From NCBI GenBank assembly GCA_001028025.1, contig LDAQ01000052.1:1-48300 (forward strand): a stretch of DNA of 48,300 bases, in the 5' to 3' direction. Source of the DNA: Faecalicatena fissicatena (GTDB lineage: Bacteria > Bacillota > Clostridia > Lachnospirales > Lachnospiraceae). A model generated the notes under the pieces. The model saw nothing but the letters and a program-made list of their open reading frames with translations, was not told the DNA's origin and did no database searches. The translations under genes were made by a program, and so were the position numbers. Positions 9,216 through 17,355 of this stretch are shown piece after piece (within the stretch, counting starts at the first letter, position 1; every line of letters begins with the position of its first letter).

Positions 9216-9245
9216 TTGCCATTTCCATCCATCTCATGTTAAGAT
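9216..9245 (+). promoter_or_regulatory. Candidate promoter for the ABC-F gene
   Basis: TTGCCA (9216-9221), 18-base spacer, TAAGAT (9240-9245). The transcript would carry a ~190-base leader that includes the whole three-hairpin element at 9272-9406. Confidence 0.4.
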
Positions 9246-9271
9246 AAGCGGTGGGATTACAGTAACATGAA

Positions 9272-9406
9272 GTAACTGTTCAGTACAGGACTGTGCATTT
9301 ACTGCACAGTCCGTACGAAAACCTTGAACAGCCAAAAGCAAGCCCCATCGCCGCAGGCGATTTTCATGGGCTTGCGGCGTATCTGTTCATGGTTCAGAAC
9401 AGATAC
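9272..9406 (+). repeat. Three-hairpin intergenic element, copy 1
   Basis: Hairpin 1 at 9283-9316 (GGACTGTGCA/TGCACAGTCC, flanked by GTAC on both sides). Hairpin 2 at 9338-9375 (GCAAGCCC/GGGCTTGC around CGCC/GGCG). Hairpin 3 at 9379-9406 (GTATCTGTTC/GAACAGATAC). The element starts with GTAACTGTTC, an inverted copy of its end. A diverged copy with compensating changes lies at 27211. Confidence 0.85.
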
Positions 9407-9442
9407 AACATGAATATACATGAATATAAAGGAGATTATGCT

Positions 9443-11077
9443 ATGATCAGTGCAAATAATGTAACCTTGCGCGTTGGAAAAAAAGCGCTGTTTGAAGATG
9501 TTAATATCAAATTTACAGAGGGAAACTGCTACGGTCTCATCGGAGCCAACGGTGCAGGAAAATCTACTTTTCTGAAGATTTTATCCGGCCAGCTGGAGCC
9601 TTCGAAAGGCGAAGTTAATATCACACCGGGTGAACGTCTTTCCTTCCTGCAGCAGGATCATTTCAAATATGATGAATTTGTCGTCCTTGACACCGTAATA
9701 ATGGGAAATGCGCGTCTGTATGAAATTATGAAAGAAAAAGAAATTATTTATGCAAAAGAAGATTTTACAGATGAAGACGGAATCCGTGCCAGTGAACTGG
9801 AGGGTGAATTTGCCACTATGAACGGATGGGAGGCGGAATCTGATGCCGCAACCCTTCTAAACGGCCTTGGCATCGACACCGGGCTTCACTATAAATGTCT
9901 GAAAGATCTGACAGGTGCAGAAAAGGTAAAGGTTCTTCTTGCCCAGGCTTTATTCGGCAACCCGGATATCCTGCTTCTGGATGAGCCTACCAACCATTTG
10001 GATCTGGATGCAATCGCATGGCTGGAAGAATTTTTAATCAACTTTGACAACACAGTCATCGTTGTTTCTCATGACCGTTACTTCCTGAATAAGGTATGTA
10101 CACAGATTGCGGATATCGACTACGGCAAGATTCAGCTCTACGCCGGTAACTATGACTTCTGGTATGAATCCAGCCAGCTGCTGATCCGCCAGATGAAAGA
10201 GGCGAATAAGAAAAAGGAAGATAAGATCAAGGAACTGCAGGACTTTATTTCCCGTTTCAGCGCTAATGCTTCCAAATCCAAACAGGCAACCTCACGTAAA
10301 AGAGCTTTGGAAAAGATCGAACTGGACGAGATTAAACCATCCAGCAGAAAATATCCTTACATCGATTTTCGTCCTGACCGTGAAATCGGGAACGAAGTGC
10401 TCTCTGTAGAAGGACTTTCCAAAACCATCGATGGAGAAAAGATTCTGGACAACCTTACCTTTACACTCGGACACGATGACAAGGTAGCATTTGTAGGCAG
10501 CAATGAGCTTGCAAAAACAGTACTGTTTAAGATACTGATCGGAGAAATGGAGCCGGACGAGGGAACCTATAAATGGGGGATCACTACCTCACAGGCATAT
10601 TTTCCAAAAGATTTCGGCGGGGAATTTGATAATGACTATACCATTACCGAATGGCTCACTCAGTTTTCTGAAAACAAAGATGCCACTTATGTCCGCGGTT
10701 TCCTCGGCAGAATGCTCTTTGCCGGTGAGGACGGCGTGAAGCGCCTGAAGGTTCTTTCCGGGGGCGAAAAAGTGCGCTGCCTGCTGTCCAAGATGATGAT
10801 ATCCGGCGCCAATGTCCTGCTGCTGGATGAGCCTACCAATCATCTGGATATGGAAGCGATTACCGCACTGAATAATGGAATGATTAAATTCCCGGGAGTT
10901 CTTCTGTTTACCTCCCGTGACCACCAGATCGTAGAGACTACAGCCAACCGTATCATGGAAATCGTGCCTGGTGGAAAATTGATTGATAAGATTACGACTT
11001 ATGATGAATATCTTGAAAGTGATGAAATGGCGCGTAAACGGCAGACTTATACCGTCGCTACTGAAGAGGATGATTAA
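9443..11077 (+). CDS. ABC-F family ATPase (YbiT/YkpA type)
   Basis: A soluble twin ATPase of the ABC-F class, which acts on ribosomes rather than in transport. Domain 1 has Walker A GANGAGKST, Walker B LLLDEPTNHLDLD and an atypical signature LTGAEK; the linker is lysine-rich (about 235-290). Domain 2 has an unusual Walker A GSNELAKTVL, a good signature LSGGEK, Walker B LLLDEPTNHLDME and a switch region SRDHQ, as in the YbiT branch. I start at ATG 9443, 8 bases after AAAGGAG; an upstream in-frame ATG at 9293 would place 50 codons inside the repeat element. It has 544 codons. There is no transmembrane segment. Resistance roles are known for other ABC-F branches but are not indicated here. Confidence 0.93.
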   Translation: MISANNVTLRVGKKALFEDVNIKFTEGNCYGLIGANGAGKSTFLKILSGQLEPSKGEVNITPGERLSFLQQDHFKYDEFVVLDTVIMGNARLYEIMKEKEIIYAKEDFTDEDGIRASELEGEFATMNGWEAESDAATLLNGLGIDTGLHYKCLKDLTGAEKVKVLLAQALFGNPDILLLDEPTNHLDLDAIAWLEEFLINFDNTVIVVSHDRYFLNKVCTQIADIDYGKIQLYAGNYDFWYESSQLLIRQMKEANKKKEDKIKELQDFISRFSANASKSKQATSRKRALEKIELDEIKPSSRKYPYIDFRPDREIGNEVLSVEGLSKTIDGEKILDNLTFTLGHDDKVAFVGSNELAKTVLFKILIGEMEPDEGTYKWGITTSQAYFPKDFGGEFDNDYTITEWLTQFSENKDATYVRGFLGRMLFAGEDGVKRLKVLSGGEKVRCLLSKMMISGANVLLLDEPTNHLDMEAITALNNGMIKFPGVLLFTSRDHQIVETTANRIMEIVPGGKLIDKITTYDEYLESDEMARKRQTYTVATEEDD

Positions 11078-11114
11078 AATTTTTTGAGCGGGGGATGTGA
11101 ATTTTGAAGGTTCG

Positions 11115-11183
11115 CCGTTCTGAAACGGGGAGAGGGACGCCTCCGGGAGAACCGGAGGCGTCCCTCTCCTCATTTCAGAACGG
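11115..11183. repeat. Long perfect-stem hairpin (family D), copy 1
   Basis: Arms of about 32 bases (CCGTTCTGAAA...GCCTCCGG and its complement) around a 4-5 base loop. It sits between two convergent genes. No T-tract follows on either strand, so it is not a classical terminator. A related hairpin lies at 17082. Confidence 0.8.
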
Positions 11184-11271
11184 CTGGGTGCATCAGGATT
11201 GTAAGGTACCCGCTTAGTGGGGGGAGCTTGTAATTCTTAACGATGCTCCTTTTACGCTTAATAGTTTTATT

Positions 11272-13248
11272 TTATAACTTGAGGGCTGTGTAATAGCCCT
11301 GGGATACGGCTGTTGCTATTGAATCCGGGGCTGCGCTGTCGCCTATGTTGTAGAGGGGGGCTATTTTTCCTTTTAGCTGCTGGTAGAGGGTGTCTGATGG
11401 TTTGTCTCCGGTGGCTGCTATTACGGTGTCTGCGGGGAGTGTATGGTTCTTTCCTTCTTTGTCTTCGTAGATGACCATGGTTTCTGTGATTTCTTTGCAT
11501 TTGCAGGAGGTCAGGATTTGCACTCCGTAGCCTTTGAGGTGGCTCAGGAGGATGGTTCTTGCTACGTTAACCATTTTTTCGGCCGGGGTATCGAGCAGTT
11601 CGATTACTGTGACTTTTTTTCCTTTTTCTGCGAGGTATTCTGCGGTTTCGCAGCCTACGGAACCGCCTCCTATGATGACCGCCTGGTCTCCGCATTCGGC
11701 TCCTGTCAGGATGTCTTTGGACTGTACGGCTATTTCAAATCCCGGGATGGGAAGTGTAGCAGGGATGACTCCGGTTGCACAGATTACTGCGTCTGGTTTC
11801 ATGTCTAAGATCTGTTCTGGGGTTAACTCTGCGTTTAGATGTACTTCTACTCCGTGGATCTTTAATTGATTCTCCAGGTAGGTTATGAGCGGCTTCATGT
11901 TTCCTTTGTGCGGCGGCGCCATTGCATGGAATATCTGGCCGCCGATCTTGTCTGATTTTTCGAAGAGCCGGACGTGATGGCCTCTGAGTGCTGCGATTCT
12001 GGCAGCCTCTACTCCGGCAACGCCTCCACCTGCTACTACGATCTGTTTTGGGGTTTTGGCTTTCTCTATGGTGTAATCATTATCTTCATGTCCCATCACC
12101 GCATTTCCGGAACATCTGCCGCGGGCGCCTTCCTGGAGCTGGGAATCGATACAGACACCGCAGCCGATACATGGACGGATCTCGTCTTCTCTTCCCTCTA
12201 CAATTAAATTGACCAGATCAGGCTGCGCCAGCACACCTTTTCCAATAAATATGTAATCACATTGTCCGGTTGCCAGAGCGTTTTCCGCAACTGCAGGATC
12301 CTGTGCACGGCCTCCGCCTATGAATTTTATTTTTGCCGGTTCTCCTGTCATTTTTTCGATGCCCATTTTCAGCGCTGCACACAGGCCGATTGCCTGGCCT
12401 TTTCCTGCTCCTGAATCCGGCACATCTTCCATAGATGCTTCTTTCTTCCAGGTCCCTGCCAGAACTTCTATGGCATCTACACCGGCATCCTGAAAACGTT
12501 TTGCATAGTACATGCCGTCCTCCATGGTGATTCCGGCGTCCTCCCCCATCTCTACTGCACTTAGTTTTACAGCGATGGTAAAATCATCTCCGCACAGTTC
12601 TTTCATCTTTTTAATAATATTCAGATGGAAACGCACCCGGTTCTCCGGGTTTCCACCGTATTCATCTGTACGTACATTTGCCGTGGAAGATAAAAACTGC
12701 TGTCCCATATAATAGCCGACGCTGTGAAGTTCGATGCCGTCGAAGCCTGCCTTTTTCGCGCGCAGAGCTGCATTTGCATACTTGTTCTCTATCTCTTTGA
12801 TCTCCTCGATTGTCAGTTCTCTCGGCTCTTCGTTTCCCAGGCCCATCATAAAGGAGTAGGGCATTGCCACTGCACTGGGACCTACGGGCTGATGTCCTGT
12901 GATTTTTCTTCTCGATCCGCGCCCGGTATGGCTGATCTGGAGCAGACATTTGGCCCCATTGTCGTGAATGGCAGAGGCCAGCTTCGTCATTCCCGGAATG
13001 TATTTGTCATCATCGATCACCAGCATATTAGCCGTATTCAATCCCACAGGGGAATCCACACAGGTTACTTCTATCATAATCAGGCCGATTCCGCCTTTTG
13101 CACGCTGCGCATAGTGGTTTATAACAGCCTGATTGACAAATCCATGATCCGACTGATTAATTCCCATCGCACACATCACGGTTCTGTTGCGCGTTTCCAG
13201 TTTGCCAATAGTGCCTTTTGCCATTAAATTCGGATACTTGTTTCCCAT
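11272..13248 (-). CDS. NADH:flavin oxidoreductase / 2-enoate reductase-like (OYE barrel, 4Fe-4S, FAD domain)
   Basis: A multidomain flavoenzyme of the 2,4-dienoyl-CoA reductase, enoate reductase and BaiCD/BaiH group. It has an N-terminal FMN TIM barrel (about 1-340, starting NLMAKGTIGKLETRNR), a 4Fe-4S cluster motif CIGCGVCIDS with a fourth Cys 12 residues on, then an FAD site VVAGGGVAGVEAARIA and an NAD(P) site VIIGGGSVGCETAEYL. It is expected to reduce an activated C=C bond with NAD(P)H; the substrate cannot be read from sequence. Start ATG 13248 has AAGGAGG 7 bases upstream; an upstream in-frame extension to 13332 would run through the promoter. Divergent from a TetR gene with a palindrome at its start point, so probably substrate-induced. 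Confidence 0.93.
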   Translation of the reverse strand: MGNKYPNLMAKGTIGKLETRNRTVMCAMGINQSDHGFVNQAVINHYAQRAKGGIGLIMIEVTCVDSPVGLNTANMLVIDDDKYIPGMTKLASAIHDNGAKCLLQISHTGRGSRRKITGHQPVGPSAVAMPYSFMMGLGNEEPRELTIEEIKEIENKYANAALRAKKAGFDGIELHSVGYYMGQQFLSSTANVRTDEYGGNPENRVRFHLNIIKKMKELCGDDFTIAVKLSAVEMGEDAGITMEDGMYYAKRFQDAGVDAIEVLAGTWKKEASMEDVPDSGAGKGQAIGLCAALKMGIEKMTGEPAKIKFIGGGRAQDPAVAENALATGQCDYIFIGKGVLAQPDLVNLIVEGREDEIRPCIGCGVCIDSQLQEGARGRCSGNAVMGHEDNDYTIEKAKTPKQIVVAGGGVAGVEAARIAALRGHHVRLFEKSDKIGGQIFHAMAPPHKGNMKPLITYLENQLKIHGVEVHLNAELTPEQILDMKPDAVICATGVIPATLPIPGFEIAVQSKDILTGAECGDQAVIIGGGSVGCETAEYLAEKGKKVTVIELLDTPAEKMVNVARTILLSHLKGYGVQILTSCKCKEITETMVIYEDKEGKNHTLPADTVIAATGDKPSDTLYQQLKGKIAPLYNIGDSAAPDSIATAVSQGYYTALKL

Positions 13249-13280
13249 AAGAATACCTCCTTGTGAATATAACTCATTTT

Positions 13281-13328
13281 GTGAATCTAGTTCACTTTTA
13301 TGATAATTCGTATCACAGAAAAAGTCAA
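13281..13328 (-). promoter_or_regulatory. Promoter and operator of the enoate-reductase-like gene
   Basis: TTGACT (13323-13328), 17-base spacer, TATCAT (13300-13305). Right at the expected start point is the palindrome GTGAATCTAGTTCAC (13281-13295), with a weaker copy at 13263. It is well placed for repression by the divergent TetR. Confidence 0.7.
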
Positions 13329-13471
13329 CCAAATCTAAAACTATTTTTATAGCTATGGTTACTTACTGGTAACAGCACAGACTTGCCTGAACTATTACCA
13401 CTTACATACATGCCCAAAAATTTCCGGCAAGTTTTTTAGCTTTACTATTTTTTATTAAATTTCACTTTTCA

Positions 13472-13500
13472 TTTACATCAATTTCTCTTCATGATAATAT
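13472..13500 (+). promoter_or_regulatory. Promoter of the TetR gene at 13564
   Basis: TTTACA (13472-13477), 17-base spacer, TAATAT (13495-13500). A separate palindrome GTTACTTACTGGTAAC lies upstream near 13358-13373. Confidence 0.5.
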
Positions 13501-13563
13501 GAAATACAGAATGTAGCAGAAAATATTTTTTCAGACACACTTCAGTGTAAGAATGGAGATCCT

Positions 13564-14154
13564 ATGGGAACACGACAGCAGGAAAAATCACTTATGACGA
13601 AAACAGAATTAAAGAATGCAGCCAGACAGCTTTTTCTGGAGAAGGGCTATGATGAAACTTCTATACAGGATATTGCTGCGCTCGCAGGGTACAGCGTAGG
13701 TTCTGTCTACCGGCAGTGGAAAAGCAAGCAGGATCTTTTTATGGACATCTGGGATGAGTATGTATCTGACTTTATCCGCACCAGTGTCATTCATTCTCCG
13801 TCTGTACCGGATAAGGAAACAATGATTGACTATCTGCTCTCCCGCTCACAGACCTATAAAGAACACGAGATGACCAGAAAGCTTCACCGCGTCAGTATCC
13901 TGGTCTCCGCCACTTACGAATACGAAGGACTGCTGGACTGGGCTGCCAAGTATACGCAGATGCTCTACCTCTTTTTAAAAGATCTTAATCCGGATAAGCC
14001 TGACCATATCCTCAAATCCGCGGCCAGTATTATGCACTGTATCCTGAATACAGATGCCATGCAGGAGACGGACGTCAAATCTCCTCACTATCAGTTTGAC
14101 AAGGAGACTCTCAGGATGTCGCTTCTGGCAATTGTGGAAAAAGTGACCGGATAA
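13564..14154 (+). CDS. TetR/AcrR family transcriptional regulator
   Basis: The N-terminal helix-turn-helix is clear: ARQLFLEKGYDETSIQDIAALAGYSVGSVYRQWKSKQDLF (about 19-58, split here by family convention into helices 1-4). The C-terminal ligand-binding region is unlike any family I can name. Length is 196. The start has GGAGA 5 bases upstream. It is transcribed away from the flavoenzyme gene and likely controls it through the palindrome at 13281-13295. The inducer is unknown. Confidence 0.9.
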   Translation: MGTRQQEKSLMTKTELKNAARQLFLEKGYDETSIQDIAALAGYSVGSVYRQWKSKQDLFMDIWDEYVSDFIRTSVIHSPSVPDKETMIDYLLSRSQTYKEHEMTRKLHRVSILVSATYEYEGLLDWAAKYTQMLYLFLKDLNPDKPDHILKSAASIMHCILNTDAMQETDVKSPHYQFDKETLRMSLLAIVEKVTG

Positions 14155-14194
14155 AATATATCGTCCGTTCGCCAAACTTGCAGTGTCCGTTATT

Positions 14195-14572
14195 CTAACC
14201 CTGCATTCCAATAAACATACCAAGTACGTATGGAATTAACCAGATTGCCCAGACCACGACACTGAACTTATGAAAAACTTTTTTGGCATTCTCATTCTTT
14301 TTCACGAGAATAACCGCCGCCCAGACCGCATGAAAGGCCATCAGCAGCAGGGCAATCAGCCCCGTAACTCCATGTATGTTGAAGGAAAAGCCGGAACCGG
14401 ATATTTTCCCCATAATTGTAGTACCAGTTGTATCACATATAAATCCCATCCAGAACACAATCACATGCCATTTCAGCAGTATCCCTTTTTTCTTCTCACC
14501 AAATACCCCAATTGTGTAAAATGTAAGTGCCAAAGTCATAAAAATAATTGCTGCAACCAATAATTTAGACAT
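14195..14572 (-). CDS. Small four-helix membrane protein, HsmA-like
   Basis: 125 residues with four hydrophobic segments (about 3-22, 35-52, 66-90 and 100-120). The pattern FWMGFICDTTGTTIM and IHGVTGLIALLLMAFHAVWA recalls the HsmA family (TIGR03987) of uncharacterised membrane proteins with conserved His residues in helices. It follows the next upstream gene after 32 bases and probably forms an operon with it. No function can be assigned. Confidence 0.7.
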   Translation of the reverse strand: MSKLLVAAIIFMTLALTFYTIGVFGEKKKGILLKWHVIVFWMGFICDTTGTTIMGKISGSGFSFNIHGVTGLIALLLMAFHAVWAAVILVKKNENAKKVFHKFSVVVWAIWLIPYVLGMFIGMQG

Positions 14573-14604
14573 ACATACCTCCCAGTTCGATGTTTTTAAC
14601 GGTT

Positions 14605-15024
14605 TTATATTAGATTCTGTTTATATTTATAATAATTGCGTCCAAAGAGCAGACCTGCCCCGAACAGTGCAGTGCCAAGTCCTGTATAAAAAACGGCAAT
14701 AAACACATCCGGTGCAAGGTTAAACGTACGGATTGATATGCCGAATATCATCATAAATGCCATAATACAGAATGATTTCACATCAAAAAATTTAAAAAAG
14801 AACTGCAGTTCTTCCTCGTACTTTCGTATTCTGTCGGTATGTTTTACCGTCAGTTTATAGAAAACCATAAACCAGAATACCAGAAAAACCACAATAGAAA
14901 GGAACAGATTTAATATTGTAACATAACCTGCGTATGATTTTATCCCGATACGCAAGATATTAAATCCTGCCGCAAGCCATACAAGGCTTGCTATAATTAA
15001 TAAGTTTTCTTTTTTTACTTTCAT
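14605..15024 (-). CDS. Membrane protein of unknown function in a TetR-controlled unit
   Basis: About 139 residues with four predicted membrane helices (near 8-27, 31-55, 78-98 and 106-125) and a short charged cytoplasmic loop, TDRIRKYEEELQF. I do not recognise a family. Start ATG 15024 is preceded by AGGGAGG. Its leader holds the palindrome TGAACGTTGTTCA, matching the operator before the TetR gene 700 bases upstream, so it is likely part of that regulon. Confidence 0.7.
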   Translation of the reverse strand: MKVKKENLLIIASLVWLAAGFNILRIGIKSYAGYVTILNLFLSIVVFLVFWFMVFYKLTVKHTDRIRKYEEELQFFFKFFDVKSFCIMAFMMIFGISIRTFNLAPDVFIAVFYTGLGTALFGAGLLFGRNYYKYKQNLI

Positions 15025-15047
15025 TATTAAAACCTCCCTATGTCCTC

Positions 15048-15060
15048 TGAACAACGTTCA
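15048..15060 (-). promoter_or_regulatory. TetR operator before the membrane-protein operon
   Basis: Palindrome TGAACAACGTTCA, one base different from the site at 15761. A candidate promoter TTGCAG, 17 bases, CAAAAT lies just upstream on the minus strand. Confidence 0.65.
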
Positions 15061-15158
15061 TTTTGAATCAAAACATTCCCTACTGCAAAATGAGGGACAT
15101 ATTCTTCCTGCTTCATTTCCCCATCTGCCAGCCAGCTAAATGAATCAGGTAGACTATA

Positions 15159-15737
15159 CTATGATTTATCAAGAACGCTCCGGTAAAGACATCTTTTCAC
15201 GATTTCTATCAGTCCGTCACAAGTTTGCTGCGAATCCTGCAGCGATGCAAAAAAGAGAGTAAGTATATATTCTATAAACAACTCCGGAGTTAAAACTTCA
15301 TTAAATGTACCTTCTCTGATTCTGGTATCCTTATTTAACACCTCCAGAAGGCTTTCCTTTAAATGGTTAAAATATTCTTCCATCCTTCTGCGTCCTCTTA
15401 CTTTATCCTCTGAAGCAAAACTTAACGCATGCATGGAAAAGAACCCGGGATATTTCCTGCCGCCCACCTTCATACTCTCATACATCCAGGACAGACAATC
15501 CACGAAATCAGCGAATTCCGGAAGACTGCCCGGCATATGAAAAATATCTATCCAGATACTTTCTATTGCGGCACATAGAAGATCTGACTTAGACGGGAAA
15601 TAATTATATATAGAGCCAACGGCCACATTGCATTCCGCGGCAACAGAGCGCATATTGACGGCTGAAAGCCCTTTTTTTCTTACGATATTCTGACAAGCCG
15701 CAATAATTGCCTCTTCTGACGTAGCCGTCAAATTCAT
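15159..15737 (-). CDS. TetR family transcriptional regulator
   Basis: Helix-turn-helix at the N-terminus (NIVRKKGLSAVNMRSVAAECNVAVGSIYNYFPSKSDLL, about 18-53), followed by a 140-residue effector domain. Start ATG 15737 has AGGAGG 8 bases upstream; an in-frame upstream start at 15767 would overlap its own operator. A perfect promoter and a palindromic operator precede it, and the same palindrome precedes the membrane-protein gene downstream, so it probably represses both itself and that operon. The ligand is unknown. Confidence 0.9.
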   Translation of the reverse strand: MNLTATSEEAIIAACQNIVRKKGLSAVNMRSVAAECNVAVGSIYNYFPSKSDLLCAAIESIWIDIFHMPGSLPEFADFVDCLSWMYESMKVGGRKYPGFFSMHALSFASEDKVRGRRRMEEYFNHLKESLLEVLNKDTRIREGTFNEVLTPELFIEYILTLFFASLQDSQQTCDGLIEIVKRCLYRSVLDKS

Positions 15738-15760
15738 CCTAAAAACCTCCTGCCCCAAAC

Positions 15761-15808
15761 TGAACAATGTTCATGTTGAATAATACTCCTTTCGATCCCA
15801 CATGTCAA
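15761..15808 (-). promoter_or_regulatory. Promoter and operator of the TetR gene
   Basis: TTGACA (15803-15808), 17-base spacer, TATTAT (15780-15785), then the palindrome TGAACAATGTTCA (15761-15773) at the expected start of transcription. This is a textbook autorepression arrangement. Confidence 0.8.
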
Positions 15809-15899
15809 GTGGGCTTAATAATATACTCACTTACAAAAAAAGGTATCCGCCATCCGTTTTAGGATTTTGGGATACCTGTTTTGATTTTCTTTACGCTGT

Positions 15900-16133
15900 T
15901 CATAACGCTTCGAGTAGAGCTTTTTTGCCTTCTTCGGGGCTTTCTATGATTCTTTTTATCCCTGTCAGGTAGTCCAGTACATCCACCCATTCATTAATTG
16001 GGTAGGCAGTACTTTTAACACTCTCTATACAACTGATTAGTTCGCTGTGAAAATCATCTTTCCGCAAATCAGAGATATATCCGGCACCTACCTGATGTGC
16101 CAAAAATTCTAACAGTCCCTCTTCTCTTGACAT
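15900..16133 (-). CDS. Hypothetical small protein, 77 residues
   Basis: Strong ribosome site (AAGGAGGAATGAATT) before ATG. The product is acidic and soluble, begins MSREEGLLEFLAHQVG and appears all-helical. I recognise no domain. It stands alone between the TetR gene and the recombinase, in an AT-rich stretch with nearby direct repeats, so it may belong to a small mobile or remnant segment. Confidence 0.6.
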   Translation of the reverse strand: MSREEGLLEFLAHQVGAGYISDLRKDDFHSELISCIESVKSTAYPINEWVDVLDYLTGIKRIIESPEEGKKALLEAL

Positions 16134-16168
16134 AATTCATTCCTCCTTACGGCACTGCGGATTAAAGC

Positions 16169-16256
16169 AGACTTTATTCTGCATTATTGATAAAATAGTA
16201 ATAGTTGGATGCATCTTGTGAAGAAAAAGGTAGACTTTATTCTGCATTATTGATAA
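16169..16256. repeat. 25-bp direct repeat pair near the recombinase
   Basis: 16169-16193 and 16232-16256 are identical over 25 bases (core TTCTGCATTATTGATAA), 63 bases apart. The core TTCTGCATTATT recurs at 16376-16387. Confidence 0.85.
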
Positions 16257-16377
16257 GATAAATTAAAACAGAATTTTTAAAGTATAAATGGAAAATATAG
16301 CCATTTTCATATATAAAGTCACCTTTTACCACCAAAAAAGCTATGTAATGCACTTGCAGACCAAAGTCTACCTTTTT
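16224..16377. repeat. 15-bp inverted repeat flanking a 124-base AT-rich spacer
   Basis: AAAAAGGTAGACTTT (16224-16238) and its exact complement AAAGTCTACCTTTTT (16363-16377). A degenerate third copy, AAAGTCACCTTTT, is at 16316-16328. The set lies just downstream of the recombinase gene and could be its recombination or binding sites. Confidence 0.7.
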
Positions 16378-16397
16378 CTGCATTATTTCCCTTATTT

Positions 16398-16997
16398 TTA
16401 CATCCCGTCTTTCTGGCTGCACCATTTTTTAAAAGTTTTAAAATCCACATTCAGCCTTCTGGAGGCTTCTCTGGCGCTGATCTCATTTTTTTTCCACTGC
16501 CAATAGATTTTTTCAAATGATTTTGGTACCTGCAGACAGCGTCTGCCAAAACGAACCCCCCGCGCCTTTGCAACTGCAATGCCTTCAGCCTGCCTCTGCC
16601 GGATGCTCTCCCTTTCGCTTTGTGCAACAAATGATAAAAGCTGCAGTACAATATCAGCGATCAGTGTTCCCACCAGATCTTTTCCCTTTCTGGTATCCAG
16701 AAGCGGCATATCAATAACCACAATATCTGCGCCTATCTCCTTTGTTATGAATCTCCACTGCTCAATAATATCCTCATAGTTTCTGCCCAGGCGGTCAATC
16801 GACTTCACATACAGCACGTCCTCCTCCTTCAGGTTTTTCAGAAGCCTTTTATACTCGGGCCTGTCAAAGTCTTTTCCGGATATCTTTTCAACGTAAAGAT
16901 TTTTCTCCGGTATCTTCAGGGATTCCATTGCAACCAACTGTCGTTCTACATTCTGGTCTTTTGAAGATACCCTCACATAACCAAAGCTTTTGTGCAT
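16398..16997 (-). CDS. Serine recombinase (resolvase/invertase family)
   Basis: 199 residues with the complete resolvase catalytic domain: YVRVSSKDQN with nucleophile Ser11, KSIDRLGRNYEDI, and LQLLSFVAQSERESIRQRQAEGI leading into the long E helix. A C-terminal helix-turn-helix follows (about 160-192: WQWKKNEISAREASRRLNVDFKTFKKW). It belongs to the short resolvase or DNA-invertase type, not the large serine integrases. AAAGGAGG precedes the ATG. No transposase or invertible gene is seen nearby; its targets may be the repeats at 16169-16387. Confidence 0.93.
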   Translation of the reverse strand: MHKSFGYVRVSSKDQNVERQLVAMESLKIPEKNLYVEKISGKDFDRPEYKRLLKNLKEEDVLYVKSIDRLGRNYEDIIEQWRFITKEIGADIVVIDMPLLDTRKGKDLVGTLIADIVLQLLSFVAQSERESIRQRQAEGIAVAKARGVRFGRRCLQVPKSFEKIYWQWKKNEISAREASRRLNVDFKTFKKWCSQKDGM

Positions 16998-17081
16998 TAT
17001 TTTCCCTCCTTTTACGACACAACTATTATCGCATATTTATATGCAGCCTCCTGCTGGTATATTTTTCCATTTTTGTACGGT

Positions 17082-17170
17082 CTTGAAGCGCGAAACTGAA
17101 ATGGGGAGCGGGATGCGGCCGGAGAACTATTTTTACGTTCCCCCTGCCCCATCCCGCTACTTATTTCAAG
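17082..17170. repeat. Long hairpin (family D), copy 2
   Basis: CTGAAATGGGGAGCGGGATG pairs with CATCCCGCTACTTATTTCA. The 5' arm matches 11121-11151 (CTGAAAyGGGGAGmGGGAyGC then CCGG.GAAC) and the 3' arm ends alike. It lies in the 433-base region (16998-17430) between recombinase and phosphatase genes, which holds no gene. Confidence 0.7.
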
Positions 17171-17192
17171 AGATGTAACTGGTCGTTTTATC

Positions 17193-17355
17193 ACTGTTAA
17201 CCCAGGCCGATTAAAAAAGGAGGACAGCGGGGGCAAAAGTGTAAATCGGGCTTACACTTATTTCTGACCACAGCTAGCGAAGCCACCAGGCTTCGGGTAA
17301 TGTGTCCAGATTGCCCCTGTTGTCCTTCTCATTTTACTTTACTCCTGCCTACAGT
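17193..17355 (-). ncRNA. Structured ~165-nt element, copy B (after the phosphatase gene)
   Basis: Outer ends pair (ACTGT..CAGG with CCTG..ACAGT). A 13-bp helix follows (GGACAGCGGGGGC, 17222-17234, with GCCCCTGTTGTCC, 17313-17325), and inside are a CGAAGCC/GGCTTCG hairpin (17278-17295) and an AAGTGTAA/TTACACTT hairpin (17237-17259). It reads on the minus strand about 75 bases past the phosphatase stop. It matches the element after luxS in order, spacing and conserved single-stranded bases. I cannot place it in a known family. Confidence 0.65.

Noticed and set aside
9293..9442. N-terminal extension of the ABC-F protein
   Set aside because: The extra 50 codons are the repeat element itself; the ATG at 9443 has a perfect ribosome site and matches the family start.
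9443..11077. Antibiotic-resistance ABC-F
   Set aside because: The NBD2 switch and motifs match the YbiT housekeeping branch; the extended inter-domain arm of resistance types is not evident.
11115..11183. Bidirectional terminator between the ABC-F gene and the flavoenzyme gene
   Set aside because: The stem is long but no T-run follows on either strand and it resembles another hairpin at 17082, so a repeat is more likely.
16237..16425. 62-codon frame between the small hypothetical gene and the recombinase
   Set aside because: It spans the repeat cluster and overlaps the recombinase end; no ribosome site and low-complexity AT-driven product.
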